Below the pieces are notes generated by a model, which did no database searches, was not told the DNA's origin, and saw only the letters and a program-made list of their open reading frames with translations. DNA of 64,000 bases from the NCBI GenBank assembly GCA_023678885.1, contig CM042996.1, forward strand, positions 15,372,602 to 15,436,601, written 5' to 3'. The DNA comes from Pogostemon cablin. Its lineage: Eukaryota; Streptophyta; Magnoliopsida; Lamiales; Lamiaceae. Positions 34,431-45,769 of the stretch are shown in pieces. Each line of letters opens with the position of its first letter. The stretch's first letter is position 1. The translations under genes and the position numbers were made by a program.

Positions 34431-36172
34431 TACTATTGTACTTTATATGTGATCGTAGTCATTTTCACCTAGATTTTAGTGTCTTTATTTGTGGATTTTC
34501 AGATGTTTATATCCGTATTTGTGTGACTTTTGGTGGAGTTATTGTTATTTTGAGAAATGTGGTATGAATTGATAGAATTGTGTAAATGAACTTAAATATG
34601 TGCAAAACAGGTCAAGAAATGGATAAAAACGGAGTCGGGAGCGAAACGAAGACGGAAGAAAAGGGCCTGTTTGTACACGGGCCGTGTGCGGAACACGGCC
34701 CTGTAACAAGTGGTCGTGTATTGTCATCAGAAATAGCTGCTCGCCCAGGAGGAAGGTCGTGTGTTGGTGCACGGGCCGTGAGTTGCTGCACGCCCCGTGT
34801 ACGGAACACGGTCCTGTAAGAAGAAGCCGTGTACTTACATCAGAAAATGCTACACGGCCATTAACAAGGTCGTGTACTGCAACTCGAGCCGTGTCCGAAA
34901 GCACGCATAACACGCCGAAGTAGGTGTACCCTACACAGGCCGTGTGCTGCTACACGGGCCGTGTAGGTACAAAAACATATGCAGCTTTGAGAAAGTTCAG
35001 GAAGCTTCTAGAAGGTCCATTAGTGATATAAAAGGATGACTTGTGCAAAATTTTGAGGGGAGATCAGATTCATAGCAGTTACACACACTCCACACCACAT
35101 TTTCTCACACACTAGATCCATATCCCATCTCTATCCATTATATTCATCCAAATTCCATTGGATCTCCACATTCAATCCATAAATCCATCATCTAATCCAT
35201 CCATCCATCATTTGAGAAGAGTGAAGCATCAAGGAGAGGAGGAGTTGATAAATTGAAGAGGATGAAGGTTTCTCCAGGCAAGGGAAGTCAATCTACTTTT
35301 CATTTGTTGATTTTCTTCTTATTTTGGCTCAAATGGAGCAAAGCTTGATTTGTATTGAATTAAACATCATGTTTAGTGGCTAGTCCTATAGTAGGGTTAA
35401 TCATATGAATGGTTGAGGTGAAGAGTTAGATATGTAGAACTTGAGTAGTGATTTGAATTGATTTGTGGATTTTCTTTTATGATATATCAATCATGTTTCA
35501 TTTCAATGTTTTTGTGATTAAATTCTCTATTCATAGTATTAGGATGGTCATTCCAATATTGTGAATGAATGTTTAATTGAATCATATATTGAAATGTACA
35601 TGCATGTTAGTATAAGGGGTGGTAAGACATACCCTTCTTAGGCTTGGAACATTCTTAAAGGGATACTTAAGAAATTGAGTGAAAAGAACCAACTTATGAT
35701 CATAGTACCTTAAGGGAATTGAGATTAAGATCAATCTTAGGAGATTTAAACTTGTAAAAGGGTCGAGAACCTAATTGCCTTGGCCATAGGGATTAGGGGT
35801 AAAATTGTGGCTGCTTTTAATCTACAAGTTAATGAAAATTACTATCAAGAGTTTTGCATATCTAGCTCAAGTCTTAACCATGAGTATGATTAGTCTTGCT
35901 CTCTTCTCAAGTGAATTCTACATTCATTTCATTCATCATTTGCTTGTTGTTTGATCATTTACTTTGTTAGTCTTAATTCTAGTTAATTGAGTAGAATCGT
36001 AAGTAATAATTTTAAATAACAAAATCTTCAAACTATCATCCTTACAAAGTATAAATCAATAGAAAATACGGATACAAGCATGAGTTTACTTTCCCTTAGG
36101 ACGACATTATTATAAATTTTGTACTTGGTCACACGTTTACTCGACGATAGAGTCTCTTACTCTTAAACATTT
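34431..36172 (+). mobile_element. Probable solo LTR or LTR fragment, Gypsy-type, with CACGGCC cluster
   Basis: A cluster of CACGG(G)CCGTGT-type palindromes at 34670-34970 is followed by a TATA-like GATATAAAAGGATG at about 35025. The 3' part carries TTTCCCTTAGGACGACATT and TTGTACTTGGTCACACGTTT, typical of the 3' end of certain plant Gypsy LTRs. No primer binding site or coding region follows, suggesting a solo LTR. Borders are estimates. Confidence 0.5.
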
Positions 36173-36515
36173 TACTAAAAATGCGACTAAGAACAATATG
36201 TATATAGATGTAGGTCCTATAAAGATAAAGTGATTGATTTATGTTAGTTCCATATACTAAAAATGAAATATAACTTTTGTAGCGGGACGCCCTAATTAGT
36301 AAAATGTAACTCTTGTGGTGGGATGAATGGAGTACATGATTTAGGTGTCTAGGAAAGTTGGCATTTTTTTATTCTTTACTCCATTTTATTAATTAAATTG
36401 TAAAAATTTTTTACTTTTTAGTACATAAAAAATCACTCTTAGGCACATAAATTATTACTCTTTAAAATTTAAAAAATTATTCTTCAAATTCTTGTAAACC
36501 CCGATTTTTCAATTA
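36173..36515. other. AT-rich stretch with MITE debris
   Basis: TAGCGGGACGCCC at 36281 and GGTGGGATGAATGGAGTAC at 36317 look like fragments of Stowaway ends. Otherwise unrecognised. Confidence 0.4.
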
Positions 36516-36742
36516 GTTCCTCCGTCCGCCCAATAGGTATACATTTACTTTTTGCAGGTAGATTAATGAGTATTATTATTTAATGTGTAGTAGGTAGTTG
36601 TAATAGTGAGGTGTATGAGACTCATATATTAAATATATTATTGATGTGTGGGTCTCATGTGTTTAAAAAGGGAAATGTATACATTTGGTGTCGACGCTCA
36701 AAATAGCAAAATATAGTATACCTTTCCGGCGGACGGAGATAG
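36516..36742. mobile_element. Stowaway-like MITE
   Basis: Left end GTTCCTCCGTCCGCCCAATA and right end TTCCGGCGGACGGAGATA are inverted relative to each other, near TA dinucleotides. About 227 bp. Confidence 0.75.
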
Positions 36743-37381
36743 TACTATTTAGTACATGAAAAGTTACATTTTAGAGACATGAATTATTACTCCTCTGTAT
36801 AAAAATTATTACTCTTCAAAAATTAATTTTAGACACTAAAAAGTAATTTTTTTTAAAAAAAGATTTACATGAATGATGAACCTACTTAAAATAAGGTTTA
36901 TACTAAAAAATAATTTTAAAAAATAAGGTTTACATATAAATCCGATTTATATGTAAACCCGATTTACATGAACCAACCTTAAAATTGTAAGAAGTTATAA
37001 AACAGAAAAAAATTTAATTCTAGATTTTTGAGAGCACTAATTTCCAAATGTGTTTCGCGAGGGCGTTTTGTTTTATTCCAGTAAAATGTTACTCTTCCAT
37101 GAGTGATTAAGAGCACTCGTGATTCATGTGATCGTTTTTTTTTTTTAATAAATATTTTTGAATCGATTTATAAGTAGAATTGATATTTTGTATCACCTAT
37201 GTACAACATATATTTTGTTATACATAATATACATTTTAATTAATAAAAGTATAATGTTTTTATTGAATAATGTTAGCTGAAATAGGAATAAAATATGTAA
37301 AAAATAAAACTCTTAAATTCTTATATGCTATGAATTTTATATTTTAATTAAGATGAGTAATATTTTTTATTAAAAAAAATA

Positions 37382-37614
37382 CTCTCCATCACGGTGAATG
37401 AATTTTTTTTACTTTTTGCACGTGGATTAATGAGTATAAGTAATTATTTAATATATAATTGATAATTTTATTAATAAGTGTATAAATTCCACATTTTAGT
37501 TATATTAATGATGTGTATGGTATGGATCCTATTTGAAAGAGAAAAATTGATCTTTTGGAATGGACGTTAAAAAAAAAACAAAACAAAAAAAAACTGTAAA
37601 GCGAATGGATGGAG
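37382..37614. mobile_element. Stowaway-like MITE, diverged
   Basis: CTCTCCATCACGGTGAATG at the left and GCGAATGGATGGAG at the right, flanked by TA. About 233 bp. The stretch 36743-37381 before it is AT-rich and unrecognised. Confidence 0.6.
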
Positions 37615-37811
37615 TAATAATAATCGGTGAACACTGAACAGACTTATCTCCCCCTTTCCTTTCTCATCATGAGTTCCTGGTTAACATAATAAAATTTAGC
37701 ACAGCTGATTTATATTTTGTTGCACAATCGTTACTCACTATGAAAAAAATAAGTATTTAAATTAAGAGTTTATCGTGTAGCATCAATTTGCTATAGTACG
37801 TAATATTTAAG

Positions 37812-38055
37812 TAGACATGTACAATTTAATCGGATTCGGAATCGACGGTTCCAATCGAAACCAGAATTGGCGATTTTGGAACCAGCCAAAACGGAATTGA
37901 AACCGGATATATTTTGGTTCGGTTCCGGTTCCTCATTTCGTGAAATCGGAACCGCCGGTTCCGATTCCAAACCGAAAGTTTTTCATTTTTTTTATGTTTC
38001 AAGGCTAAAAAATTAAAAATCGGAACCGACTGTTCCGAACCGCCGTGCATGTCTA
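37812..38055. mobile_element. hAT-type MITE with 8-bp target duplication
   Basis: Ends TAGACATGTAC and GTGCATGTCTA are inverted repeats. Flanks TATTTAAG (37804-37811) and CATTTAAG (38056-38063) match at 7 of 8 positions, the hAT target-site length. The interior is full of CGGTTCCGGTTCC/GGAACCG(C)CGGTTCC palindromes. Confidence 0.82.
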
Positions 38056-38063
38056 CATTTAAG

Positions 38064-38670
38064 TCTCCATCATTTTTCCTCAATAATTTAATATAAATAT
38101 TAAATTCTGAAAGATAATAAATTATGAGTTATAGAAGACAAAATAAGGAAAAGAAAAGAAAAATGTTTCATAAATAAAATGATTATACGAAATACTTTGG
38201 GCTTGATTCGTGTGGGACTTATGTCTTTATAATTGGTTATCACTTTTTATTAAAAATGTTATTATATATCACTTTTCATTTATATTATAAATTTTTCATG
38301 AAATAATTTATAAAATTATTATCATTCTTCATAAAATTACTTTTTATTATAAAAATTATCACTTCTTACTCTTCCTTAAATCTCAAACGAATCTTTCGCA
38401 AATACTTTTTGTTTCAAGTAATATTAACCAAATATGCTGATCCCCTTAACTATAAACAATTCAAAATTAATACAATATAATCTTATTATGAACAATTCAA
38501 ATTGTAAAATCACACAAAAGTTGGCATAATTATCACATCAAATATTACAACTCTATTATTTCAAGAGTTTATAAAGTAAAAATACAAACCCAAATCTCCC
38601 TTTACTCTCCCTAATCACTCAGGGGAGACAAGATAAAATGGTTAATTTATTTATTTATAAAATACCATAG
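38064..38670. other. 3' flank of dirigent gene 1
   Basis: AT-rich; repeated TATCACTTTT(C/T)ATT and TTATAAATT patterns, no gene recognised. Confidence 0.45.
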
Positions 38671-38679
38671 AAAACCAAA

Positions 38680-39243
38680 TTAGAAGCCACGTAAGATTCC
38701 ACTTTGATCCGACGTGTACACGTACATAGTATACTCCATGATGCTATTCCACGTGTCCGGATCCATAACCAAGCATCGCTTGAACGCGATCCCACGCGCC
38801 ATCAAATACTGGCCGGTCCCACCAACAATTGCCAGCTCACCCAACTCAGCAAACGCGACTAGTCTTCCCAACACAGTAATCGTGCTTCCGTCGTTAAAAA
38901 GGAAGTTCCAATTCACGCTTATTGCTGGCTCCTGAAGATCCGACAGGACGTGGATCCCCTGGACCCGACCCACCTTATCGGAGCCGATTTCTCGACCGGC
39001 GGTTATGAGATGGTCGACGACTTGGACCCGGCCGAAGTAGGAGGACGAGAGAGAAGTGATGGATGATTCGGCGACGTTGTAGACGCTCTGGTTGTCGCCG
39101 GAGACGAAGTCGTGGATGTAGAAATGGAGCTTTGTCAGCTTCTCTTCCGGCAGGCCGATGATGTGGCGGCCACCGGCGGAGACTCCTAGAGTGGCCATCA
39201 TTGCTGTGAAGAGAATTAATGTTTGCATTACTGTGTTTGCCAT
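38680..39243 (-). CDS. Dirigent protein 1 (intronless)
   Basis: A single exon of 187 residues. A hydrophobic signal peptide (about 1-23) precedes the dirigent domain with TKLHFYIHDFVSGDN, SSYFGRVQVVD, KVGRVQGIHVLSD, SVNWNFLFNDGSTITVLGR and ELAIVGGTGQYLMARG. Dirigent proteins are secreted beta-barrel trimers that set stereochemistry in coupling of phenylpropanoid radicals to lignans, or assist lignin and other pathways; the product here cannot be deduced. Length is typical. A minus-strand TATAAAT lies at 39287-39281, 38 bp before the ATG. The neighbouring dirigent gene is in divergent orientation 1.2 kb away and is clearly different in sequence. Confidence 0.92.
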   Translation of the reverse strand: MANTVMQTLILFTAMMATLGVSAGGRHIIGLPEEKLTKLHFYIHDFVSGDNQSVYNVAESSITSLSSSYFGRVQVVDHLITAGREIGSDKVGRVQGIHVLSDLQEPAISVNWNFLFNDGSTITVLGRLVAFAELGELAIVGGTGQYLMARGIAFKRCLVMDPDTWNSIMEYTMYVYTSDQSGILRGF

Positions 39244-39280
39244 TTAGCTAGCACTCTCTGGGTTCAATTGTCACTAGTGT

Positions 39281-39287
39281 ATTTATA
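39281..39287 (-). promoter_or_regulatory. TATA box of dirigent gene 1
   Basis: TATAAAT on the minus strand, 38 bp upstream of the start codon, implying a very short 5' leader. Confidence 0.55.
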
Positions 39288-39491
39288 CAAGGAAAATGCA
39301 GTGACTCTTTTAGGTGTTCTTTTTTAATTTTATTTCCTAGCGAGGTTCGCGAGGACGTTTGTTATCCATCTTCCATGAGTACTCATTAAACACACACGTG
39401 ATTCATGAGTAACACGGGCTCCCTCCCTTCATAGGGTAACTCTTCACCTGTGATGTAAAATGTAAATATGGATCTAGTTTTAGAAAAAATA

Positions 39492-39689
39492 CTCCCTCCC
39501 TTCATTGTTAATCACGTAGATTGAGGAGTATTATTATTTTATGTGTGGTGGATAGTTGTATTAATGGAAGGTGTGCGTTCCATTTTTTTATTGTATTAGT
39601 GAGGGTTATGTCTAAAAGGTGAAATGAATATATTAAAAGTTGATTGCCTAAAATATTAAAATTGATAAATTAAGGATGGACGGAGGAAG
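39492..39689. mobile_element. Stowaway-like MITE between the dirigent genes
   Basis: CTCCCTCCCTTCATTGTTAA at the left and TTAAGGATGGACGGAGGAAG at the right, flanked by TA. 198 bp. Confidence 0.75.
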
Positions 39690-40162
39690 TATTATTTTTA
39701 ATAATTTTATCACTTTCAAGAGTATGGCAAAAACTTGTATGTTCTCGAAGACACACTGTGCCTCCATGGAAACACAACCCTCCCTTTCCATATTCTATTT
39801 AACACTATGTATTGTTAGAAGTTTAAATTGCAAAGAGGCACGGTGTCCAAGGGCACAATAGAGCCTTGCTCCAAGAGTATTGTATCGAGAGATTATTTGT
39901 TATGAATTTTTTTCTTATACTTTTCACATGACAAGGAATCTCATTTGTATTTTATAAAGATGAAAAGTAACAAATAAGGAAGGGTAATATCACCCTATTT
40001 TATATTTTTTAAATTATTATCACTTTTTATTAAAAATATTATTATTATTTTTTAAATGTTATCATTTTCATTTATATTATAAATTGTTCATTCACAACAC
40101 CATTTATCTTGAACTGAGTATCACTTTTCATTATGGATGCTATCACTTCTTATTCATATCAC

Positions 40163-40303
40163 AAAAATCATTTTATGAAATGATCTCAAAAAAATCTAAT
40201 GAAATTCATAAAAATCATTTTATGAGACGATCTCAAAAAAATCTAATAAAATTCACGAAAATCATTTTATGAAACGATCTAAAAAAAGTCTAATAAAATG
40301 AAA
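40163..40303. repeat. Three tandem copies of a 47-bp unit
   Basis: Units start (A/G)AAAATCATTTTATGA at 40163, 40210 and 40257, exactly 47 bp apart. Each contains the near-palindrome ATCATTTTATGAAATGAT or a variant. It lies in the upstream region of dirigent gene 2. Confidence 0.9.
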
Positions 40304-40406
40304 GGGAGTAAAATCTAGCACACTTGATCTATCGTTTTTTACACAGTCGTGACACACGAGGGAGAAAATATACTCCATAAATTATTGAACCAGCCAACAG
40401 CGTAGC

Positions 40407-40414
40407 TATAAATA
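40407..40414 (+). promoter_or_regulatory. TATA box of dirigent gene 2
   Basis: TATAAATA, 61 bp before the start codon at 40475. Confidence 0.7.
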
Positions 40415-40474
40415 ACCACTAATTTTTGAACCACCCCACACACCACATCCTTAAAGAGATCAAATCCAACAAAC

Positions 40475-41104
40475 ATGACTATTTTCATGCTCTACTCAAC
40501 CACTTTAGCCCTGCTAATGGTGGCGTCGGCAGCAAAGCCATCCACCGGCATCCTCGACGAACAGACACACTCTCTAGAGGACTGGTTCGAGAACTCACGC
40601 CACCAGAAGGCAGCGTCAGCTTCGGACACCCTCACTAAACTCCAAATCTACATCCATGCAGTGTTCAACACAGCTTCACCCAACCAAACAGTCTTCCAAG
40701 TCGCCTCAGCCGAAATCACTCCCCAATCACCCAGCTACTTCGGGCGGATCCTAGTCATTGACAACCCGTTCACAACGGGTCCGGATCCCGGGTCACGTGT
40801 GCTCGGGCAGTATCAGGGCATTAATGCTTACTCCGACTTCAACCAAGCATCCGCTACTATGATCATGAATATTGTCTTCTCTGGAGGATCCAAATACAAT
40901 GGCAGTACCCTCAGCATACTAGGAAGGCAACCCGTTTTCGAGGAAGTGCGGGTTTTATCCGTTATCGGAGGTACGGGTGCGTTCCGTTTGGCTAGAGGGA
41001 AAGTGTTAGCCACTACTTATTCTAGTAATCCCAACACCCAAACAGGTGTTTATATGTACCGAATCTTTTTACTTACTCCCTACGTCCAGATTCAAACGTC
41101 GTAA
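40475..41104 (+). CDS. Dirigent protein 2 (intronless)
   Basis: A single exon of 209 residues. A signal peptide (about 1-19) is followed by an extra Gln/Ser/Glu-rich segment of about 30 residues. The dirigent domain then shows TKLQIYIHAVFNTASPNQT, SPSYFGRILVIDNPFTTGPD, VLGQYQGINAYSDF, NIVFSGGSKYNGSTLSILGR, VRVLSVIGGTGAFRLARGKV and GVYMYRIFLLTPY. The NGSTLSILGR and GGTGAFRLARG blocks are family hallmarks. An upstream in-frame ATG was not chosen; the start at 40475 follows the TATA box and directly precedes the hydrophobic signal. It is more like the typical lignan-forming dirigent type than gene 1, but the enzyme partner and product are unknown. Confidence 0.93.
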   Translation: MTIFMLYSTTLALLMVASAAKPSTGILDEQTHSLEDWFENSRHQKAASASDTLTKLQIYIHAVFNTASPNQTVFQVASAEITPQSPSYFGRILVIDNPFTTGPDPGSRVLGQYQGINAYSDFNQASATMIMNIVFSGGSKYNGSTLSILGRQPVFEEVRVLSVIGGTGAFRLARGKVLATTYSSNPNTQTGVYMYRIFLLTPYVQIQTS

Positions 41105-41234
41105 TTTCGTCACATGAACGGAATCGAACTGTGATGAACGGAGTGACGAAGGAATCGAACTGTGTTCGGGAATGCTGAATATGCACTTATTGTTTTGTTT
41201 TGTGTTCATGTTTCTTTGTAACAATATAATGTTT

Positions 41235-41975
41235 GGGCGGCGCTATTGTCACCCGAAACACTACTTAGGGCGCCCGAACTTCAGAAAATAATGCAGTGAA
41301 AGTATTAAAATACCCTTATATTTAATTTATCAGCAAAATATAGAATCTTATATTTTTACTTTCTCCACCCGAATATATTTTGAAATTATTAATGCAGTAG
41401 AACATTGAAGATGACGACGGATTGATTTCAATCTTCAAAAAAGATTCATTGTTTTCTGATAAGTAATCATCTACCCCATCTGAGTAATAATAATTTTAAA
41501 AAAAAATCAAGATTCAATCTTTAAACAAATCGAAAGAGAAGAATGAGATCAAACAAGCACTATCAAGCACAAGGATTATTAACAAGCAGCAAATCCTCCT
41601 CATCGCCCCTGAAAATCAAGCAATGAGTTGCTAAGATGGAGAGAATTAAATCTGCAAATTAATGAGATATGTATTAATTATTTGCAGATTTTGTGGGTAA
41701 TACAGGAGTTTCAACACTCCTTATCGATTGGGAAAGATAAGGATTGATCAGAGTTACCAGCAAAGTGCCGATGAAGAAAGGAGATATAGTGGTTGCCGAA
41801 CAAATGGGTCGCCGGAGCATGAGATTTGGGGTGGGTTTAGCAAATTGCATTTTAATTAAAGAATTGAATATTATGCATATGTTATTTGCGCAGTGGGTAT
41901 TTTAGTACTTTTATTGTATTATTTTTCAAAATTCGGGTGCCTTAAATAGAGTTTCGGGTGGCAATAGCGCCACCC
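41235..41975. mobile_element. Mutator-like MITE with about 80-bp inverted ends
   Basis: The first 80 bp (GGGCGGCGCTATTGTCACCC, then GAAACACTACTTAGGGC) and the inverted last 80 bp (GGGTGGCGCTATTGCCACCC, then GAAACTCTATTTAAGGC) are about 80% alike, up to the shared AAAATACCC. Such long inverted ends suggest a MULE derivative. No clear 9-bp target duplication was seen. The interior of about 580 bp is AT-rich with no protein. Confidence 0.78.
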
Positions 41976-42600
41976 ATCAGGTTATTGTATTGGATATTAA
42001 AATAAAATGTGTAACATGGAGTATTTGATCACTCGAAGGATGTACGATTAGAAAATAAAAATTCGTCATTTAAAAAAGGAAAAGAAAAAAAGAATCATTT
42101 AAGATTTGAATGGATAAACATGCTTTTTAAGTTTTTAGATGTCACCATTTTTATTCAACATCTTTGCGAAAATCAAACATGTTTTCTTAACCAAATCTTT
42201 TGTTAATCATTGTACGTATTAAATTTAACAAAAAAACCTATTAATAATGTCGAAAGTTTCATTGTTTTATTTAACCGCGAGAAAATTATAGTAAAATATT
42301 CAAAGTTGATATGATTATAATTCAACCCGAATACATGAAGGTGCAATGTTACTTTTTTTTATCCTTGTAATCATTAGGACTTACTAATTCAAATCGTGCT
42401 AGAGACTATTATAATTCTATCTTAAGATGACTTAAAAGATCTTCAGACTAATATCCTAACAATCTCAAACATTTTCTCGTCTTTCTGAAGACATCTTTCA
42501 TTAGCAATTTCATTCATTTTTAATCCTGAATATCACAAAACAACAGAAAACTAGAAACTCCTCCGCATGAATTAGAAAAACTAATTAAGCAAGAAATAGA
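41976..42600. other. Intergenic stretch
   Basis: AT-rich 3' flank of the Toc gene; nothing recognised. Confidence 0.5.
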
Positions 42601-42610
42601 GACCGTTTAT

Positions 42611-44549
42611 TCATGACCATGCAGTTATAGTCTCCCTGGCAGCGTCGTCCTTGATTAACTTCTGAATTGGTCTCACAATGAAGAAGTACTGTTATAACAC
42701 ATGGAGAGAAGGCATCAGATTATGCTCCTGAGATTCATGTAACAGGACTGGTGGAGATGTACAAACTTTAAAGCTTACTTGCAATACAGCAATGAAAGGG
42801 ATGAATATCTTTCCCCTGGAATTAGCATTTGGCCCTTCAATCAACTTCTTGTCAACCAGAATACCCTTTTTTCCATTTAGGGCCACATCAGTGATGGTGC
42901 TGACCAGATTAGGAATCCATGCCACGCCAGTTGCAAGGATCTGAAATACCATTGCAGCAACTTCATTGTCAGCGAAACTCACTACGCAAAACGAATCAAA
43001 GCCCCAAAAAAGGAGGTGAACTTCTCTAGTTAGAATTTTACCTTCTCATCTTGATCATTCTTGTTACACCTCCCACTGTTCTCAACCAATGCAACGGGAA
43101 TAGCAAAATTCTGGGATAGAATGACATTAATGTTAGAGCAAGACCATTGAAGTCAAGGGAAACATGAACTCTAAATAAACAAGAATAAAGAATGTGAACA
43201 AAAGCACAAAACTATGGTACACAATGCTTTCGGATATTTATCAGACAAGAGTATTTGACTGGAAGGTCGAAACAGGTAGGCAATAGTGGTAAACTTATCC
43301 TATTCTAGTTCTGTAAAAATGGCATCTCGAGGAACTCAAAAAAAAATTGTTTCTCTAGCCCCAGCCATCAAATCTACCCTGACACATTCCCAATCACCAT
43401 ATTTATCAAAAGCACAGGAAATCATAAATATGCTTAAACTCATGGACTAAAGATTCTGCAAGTGCATGGAATAGAATACTAAGGACATCAGAGAAATCAT
43501 GACTTAGAGAAAAAAGAAAAAACTGATTCAAGACTAGAATCTACCTCGGCTTCCTTTTTGCTAATCCGAGCTCCTTGTCGAACACACGTCAAAAGAGACT
43601 CTGATCTCTTGGAAAAAAACTCCTCATAACTCAATCCATCGGGAGGCGAGAACTGAGCATGAGTAAGGACAAACACTGCTCTATGCCATATTTCTTTGCC
43701 AAAACTGTTAGTAATGGCTTTCACAACCATTTTGTCCAAATTATCCACTCTATATGCATCCAAACGGTCCACATAAAGCAAAACGTCTATCGTCTTCGTC
43801 ATAAGGAACCTGCCCAGAAAGCTAACCAAGAAAAATTATAGTAGTAACTAACCAAGTATCATCAATCAAAATAAAAGAAAAGATCTGTAACCATAAGTTT
43901 AAACTGGAACAAGTAAACCAATTACTTTCTAGCTCACCTTTTTATGGTGTCCAGCACTTGGTCATCTATACATCCTCCTTCAACGAGCCCGGGGGTGTCG
44001 ATAATATTCAAAGTAAAACCTGATCGTGATCGTGAAACCATCACAGGCCTTGGGGTGTATGACTGAAATAATGCAGCTCATTTAACTTAAGAACCACATG
44101 TCACATAATCTATATTCCATAAAGAATTTTTTTCATCAAAATGTCACAGCCAGATAATGCATATACCTGAAAAGCACCAACAGTGACCACTCGTTCCCCT
44201 ATAATAGAATTAATGGTGGAAGATTTACCAACACCACCTTTCCCCATCACAAGGATAGTTAATGTTTTGACATCCTACAAATCATTAAAGATAACATTAA
44301 AACTAATTAAACCAATAATGAAGCCACAAACCCAGATGAAGGCATCAGAATTCAGAAGTTTTTTTCATTTCACAGAATTAAATCACTATCTACTTTTTCA
44401 TAAACACAATGCGAATTCAATAATTATGGATCAGGGCAAGAATGTTGAACCTCGCTCTTTAATTTTCCCAACAAGTTAACCAGTTTTTCCTGGGTTGCAG
44501 AAGGAAACTGCTGAATTGTAGTCCATTCTCTAACTAATTGTGCCGCCAT
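42611..44549 (-). CDS. TOC34: Toc33/34 chloroplast outer-envelope import GTPase
   Basis: Seven exons on the minus strand (44549-44451, 44274-44167, 44062-43938, 43809-43545, 43110-43042, 42940-42779, 42688-42611), all GT-AG and phase-consistent, giving 301 residues (AtToc33 297, AtToc34 313). Toc33/34 is the preprotein receptor GTPase of the TOC translocon. The G1 loop is GKGGVGKSS (44-52), G3 is DTPG (91-94) and the G4-like THAQ follows AVFVL. DRLDAYR (125-131) holds the dimer-interface arginine, R131, equivalent to AtToc33 R130. The C-terminal anchor IFIPFIAVLQYFFIV (267-281) is followed by a short basic tail, as in tail-anchored Toc34 proteins. The ATG follows a plausible leader. It is complete, with no defects seen. 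Confidence 0.96.
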
Positions 44550-44949
44550 TGCCGCCTACCATCAAAAGGAAACCTCAAATTTATCAACAACAATTAAGAA
44601 GCGAATAGTATGAGAGTAGAAAAGTAAAGGAACAAAACATTATAAATATAAATTAAAGCTATTTCTAAGCAGAACGTATAAACACTAACTTAATCAGAAA
44701 CAATTAGATTAACAACAACATTTTTCAACCGCAAAACAACCAAAATTGAATTTGAAAAACGCAACACATGCGATATGTACGTTCAAGCCCAACAGAGGAA
44801 TAAAAGAATGAGAGATGGGAAAAGAATTCAGGAATTTTACAAGGAGAAATCTCCTTCAGTAGCCTTGTACAATGAGTCCAATGGGGAAATCCTTGGGGGA
44901 AGAACAGAAAAGTGAAAGAGAAGGGTTTAAAAAAACCCTCGATAGCAAC

Positions 44950-45370
44950 CTTATCTCTGTCTCTCTCTAGACTGATATTGCTTAGGTGGCACGTGCGATT
45001 TGAACTGTGTAATTAATTCGTTATTTAAAAAAAAAATAGGAGTAACTAAAATAAGGCCGGTTACTCTCTTGTGTGACGGAATTTTTTTAGACGGATTTTG
45101 AGATGAGTCGATCATTACTAAAATATTCTCATTATATAAATATTCTCATTATATAGGTAATGTATTATTATTTGTAGTTAAAATATTTTAATAATGAATC
45201 ATATTATAACAAGTTAAAATCATACTACTTTAGAAAACATACTTTAACAACAATTAAGCATATTCTATCTAATATATAATAGACATATTTTAACATTTCT
45301 TACAAATGGTAAGTAACGTCTCTTGAGACTTTGTCAAATAAGGCCAAGTACTGAAAAACTCCTCCCGGCC
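44950..45370. other. Intergenic stretch upstream of Toc33/34
   Basis: TC-rich leader region at 44945-44975, then AT-rich DNA. The stretch 45090-45330 has ends reminiscent of a MITE (GACGGATTTTGAGATG and CGTCTCTTGAGACTTTG) but is not assigned. Confidence 0.4.
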
Positions 45371-45379
45371 ACTTACAAA

Positions 45380-45769
45380 CTCCGTCTCATTTCAATCTTT
45401 ACATATTTTTAATATGGGCGTCTCATTTCAATATTTATATTTCCTTTTTTAGTAAATGAGACTCGCACAATTTAATTATTTCTCTCTCCATGACCCACAC
45501 ATCACACTAATACACATACACACTTTACATTAAAATATTTTTTCTCTCACCTCACTACACATTAAAATACTACATTCCATAATCTACGTGCAAAAAACAA
45601 AAGTAAAGTTTGAAACGGAATGGAGGGAGTATCACACATCACACTAATACACCTACTCATTTTACATTAAAATATTTTTTCTCTCACCTCACTACACATT
45701 AAAATACTGCATTCCTTAATCTACGTGCAAAAAGCAAACGTAAAGTTTGAAACGGGACGGAGGGAGTAT
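45380..45769. mobile_element. Stowaway-type MITE with internal 137-bp duplication
   Basis: Left end ACTCCGTCTCATTTCAATC. The right half, ATCACACTAATACAC through GAAACGG(A/G)A(T/C)GGAGGGAGTA, occurs twice with a 137 bp offset (45501 and 45638). This looks like a partial tandem copy of the MITE 3' half. Confidence 0.75.

Noticed and set aside
34545..34923. 122-codon open frame on the minus strand and overlapping plus-strand frames
   Set aside because: All are translations of the CACGGCC palindrome cluster in the LTR-like region.
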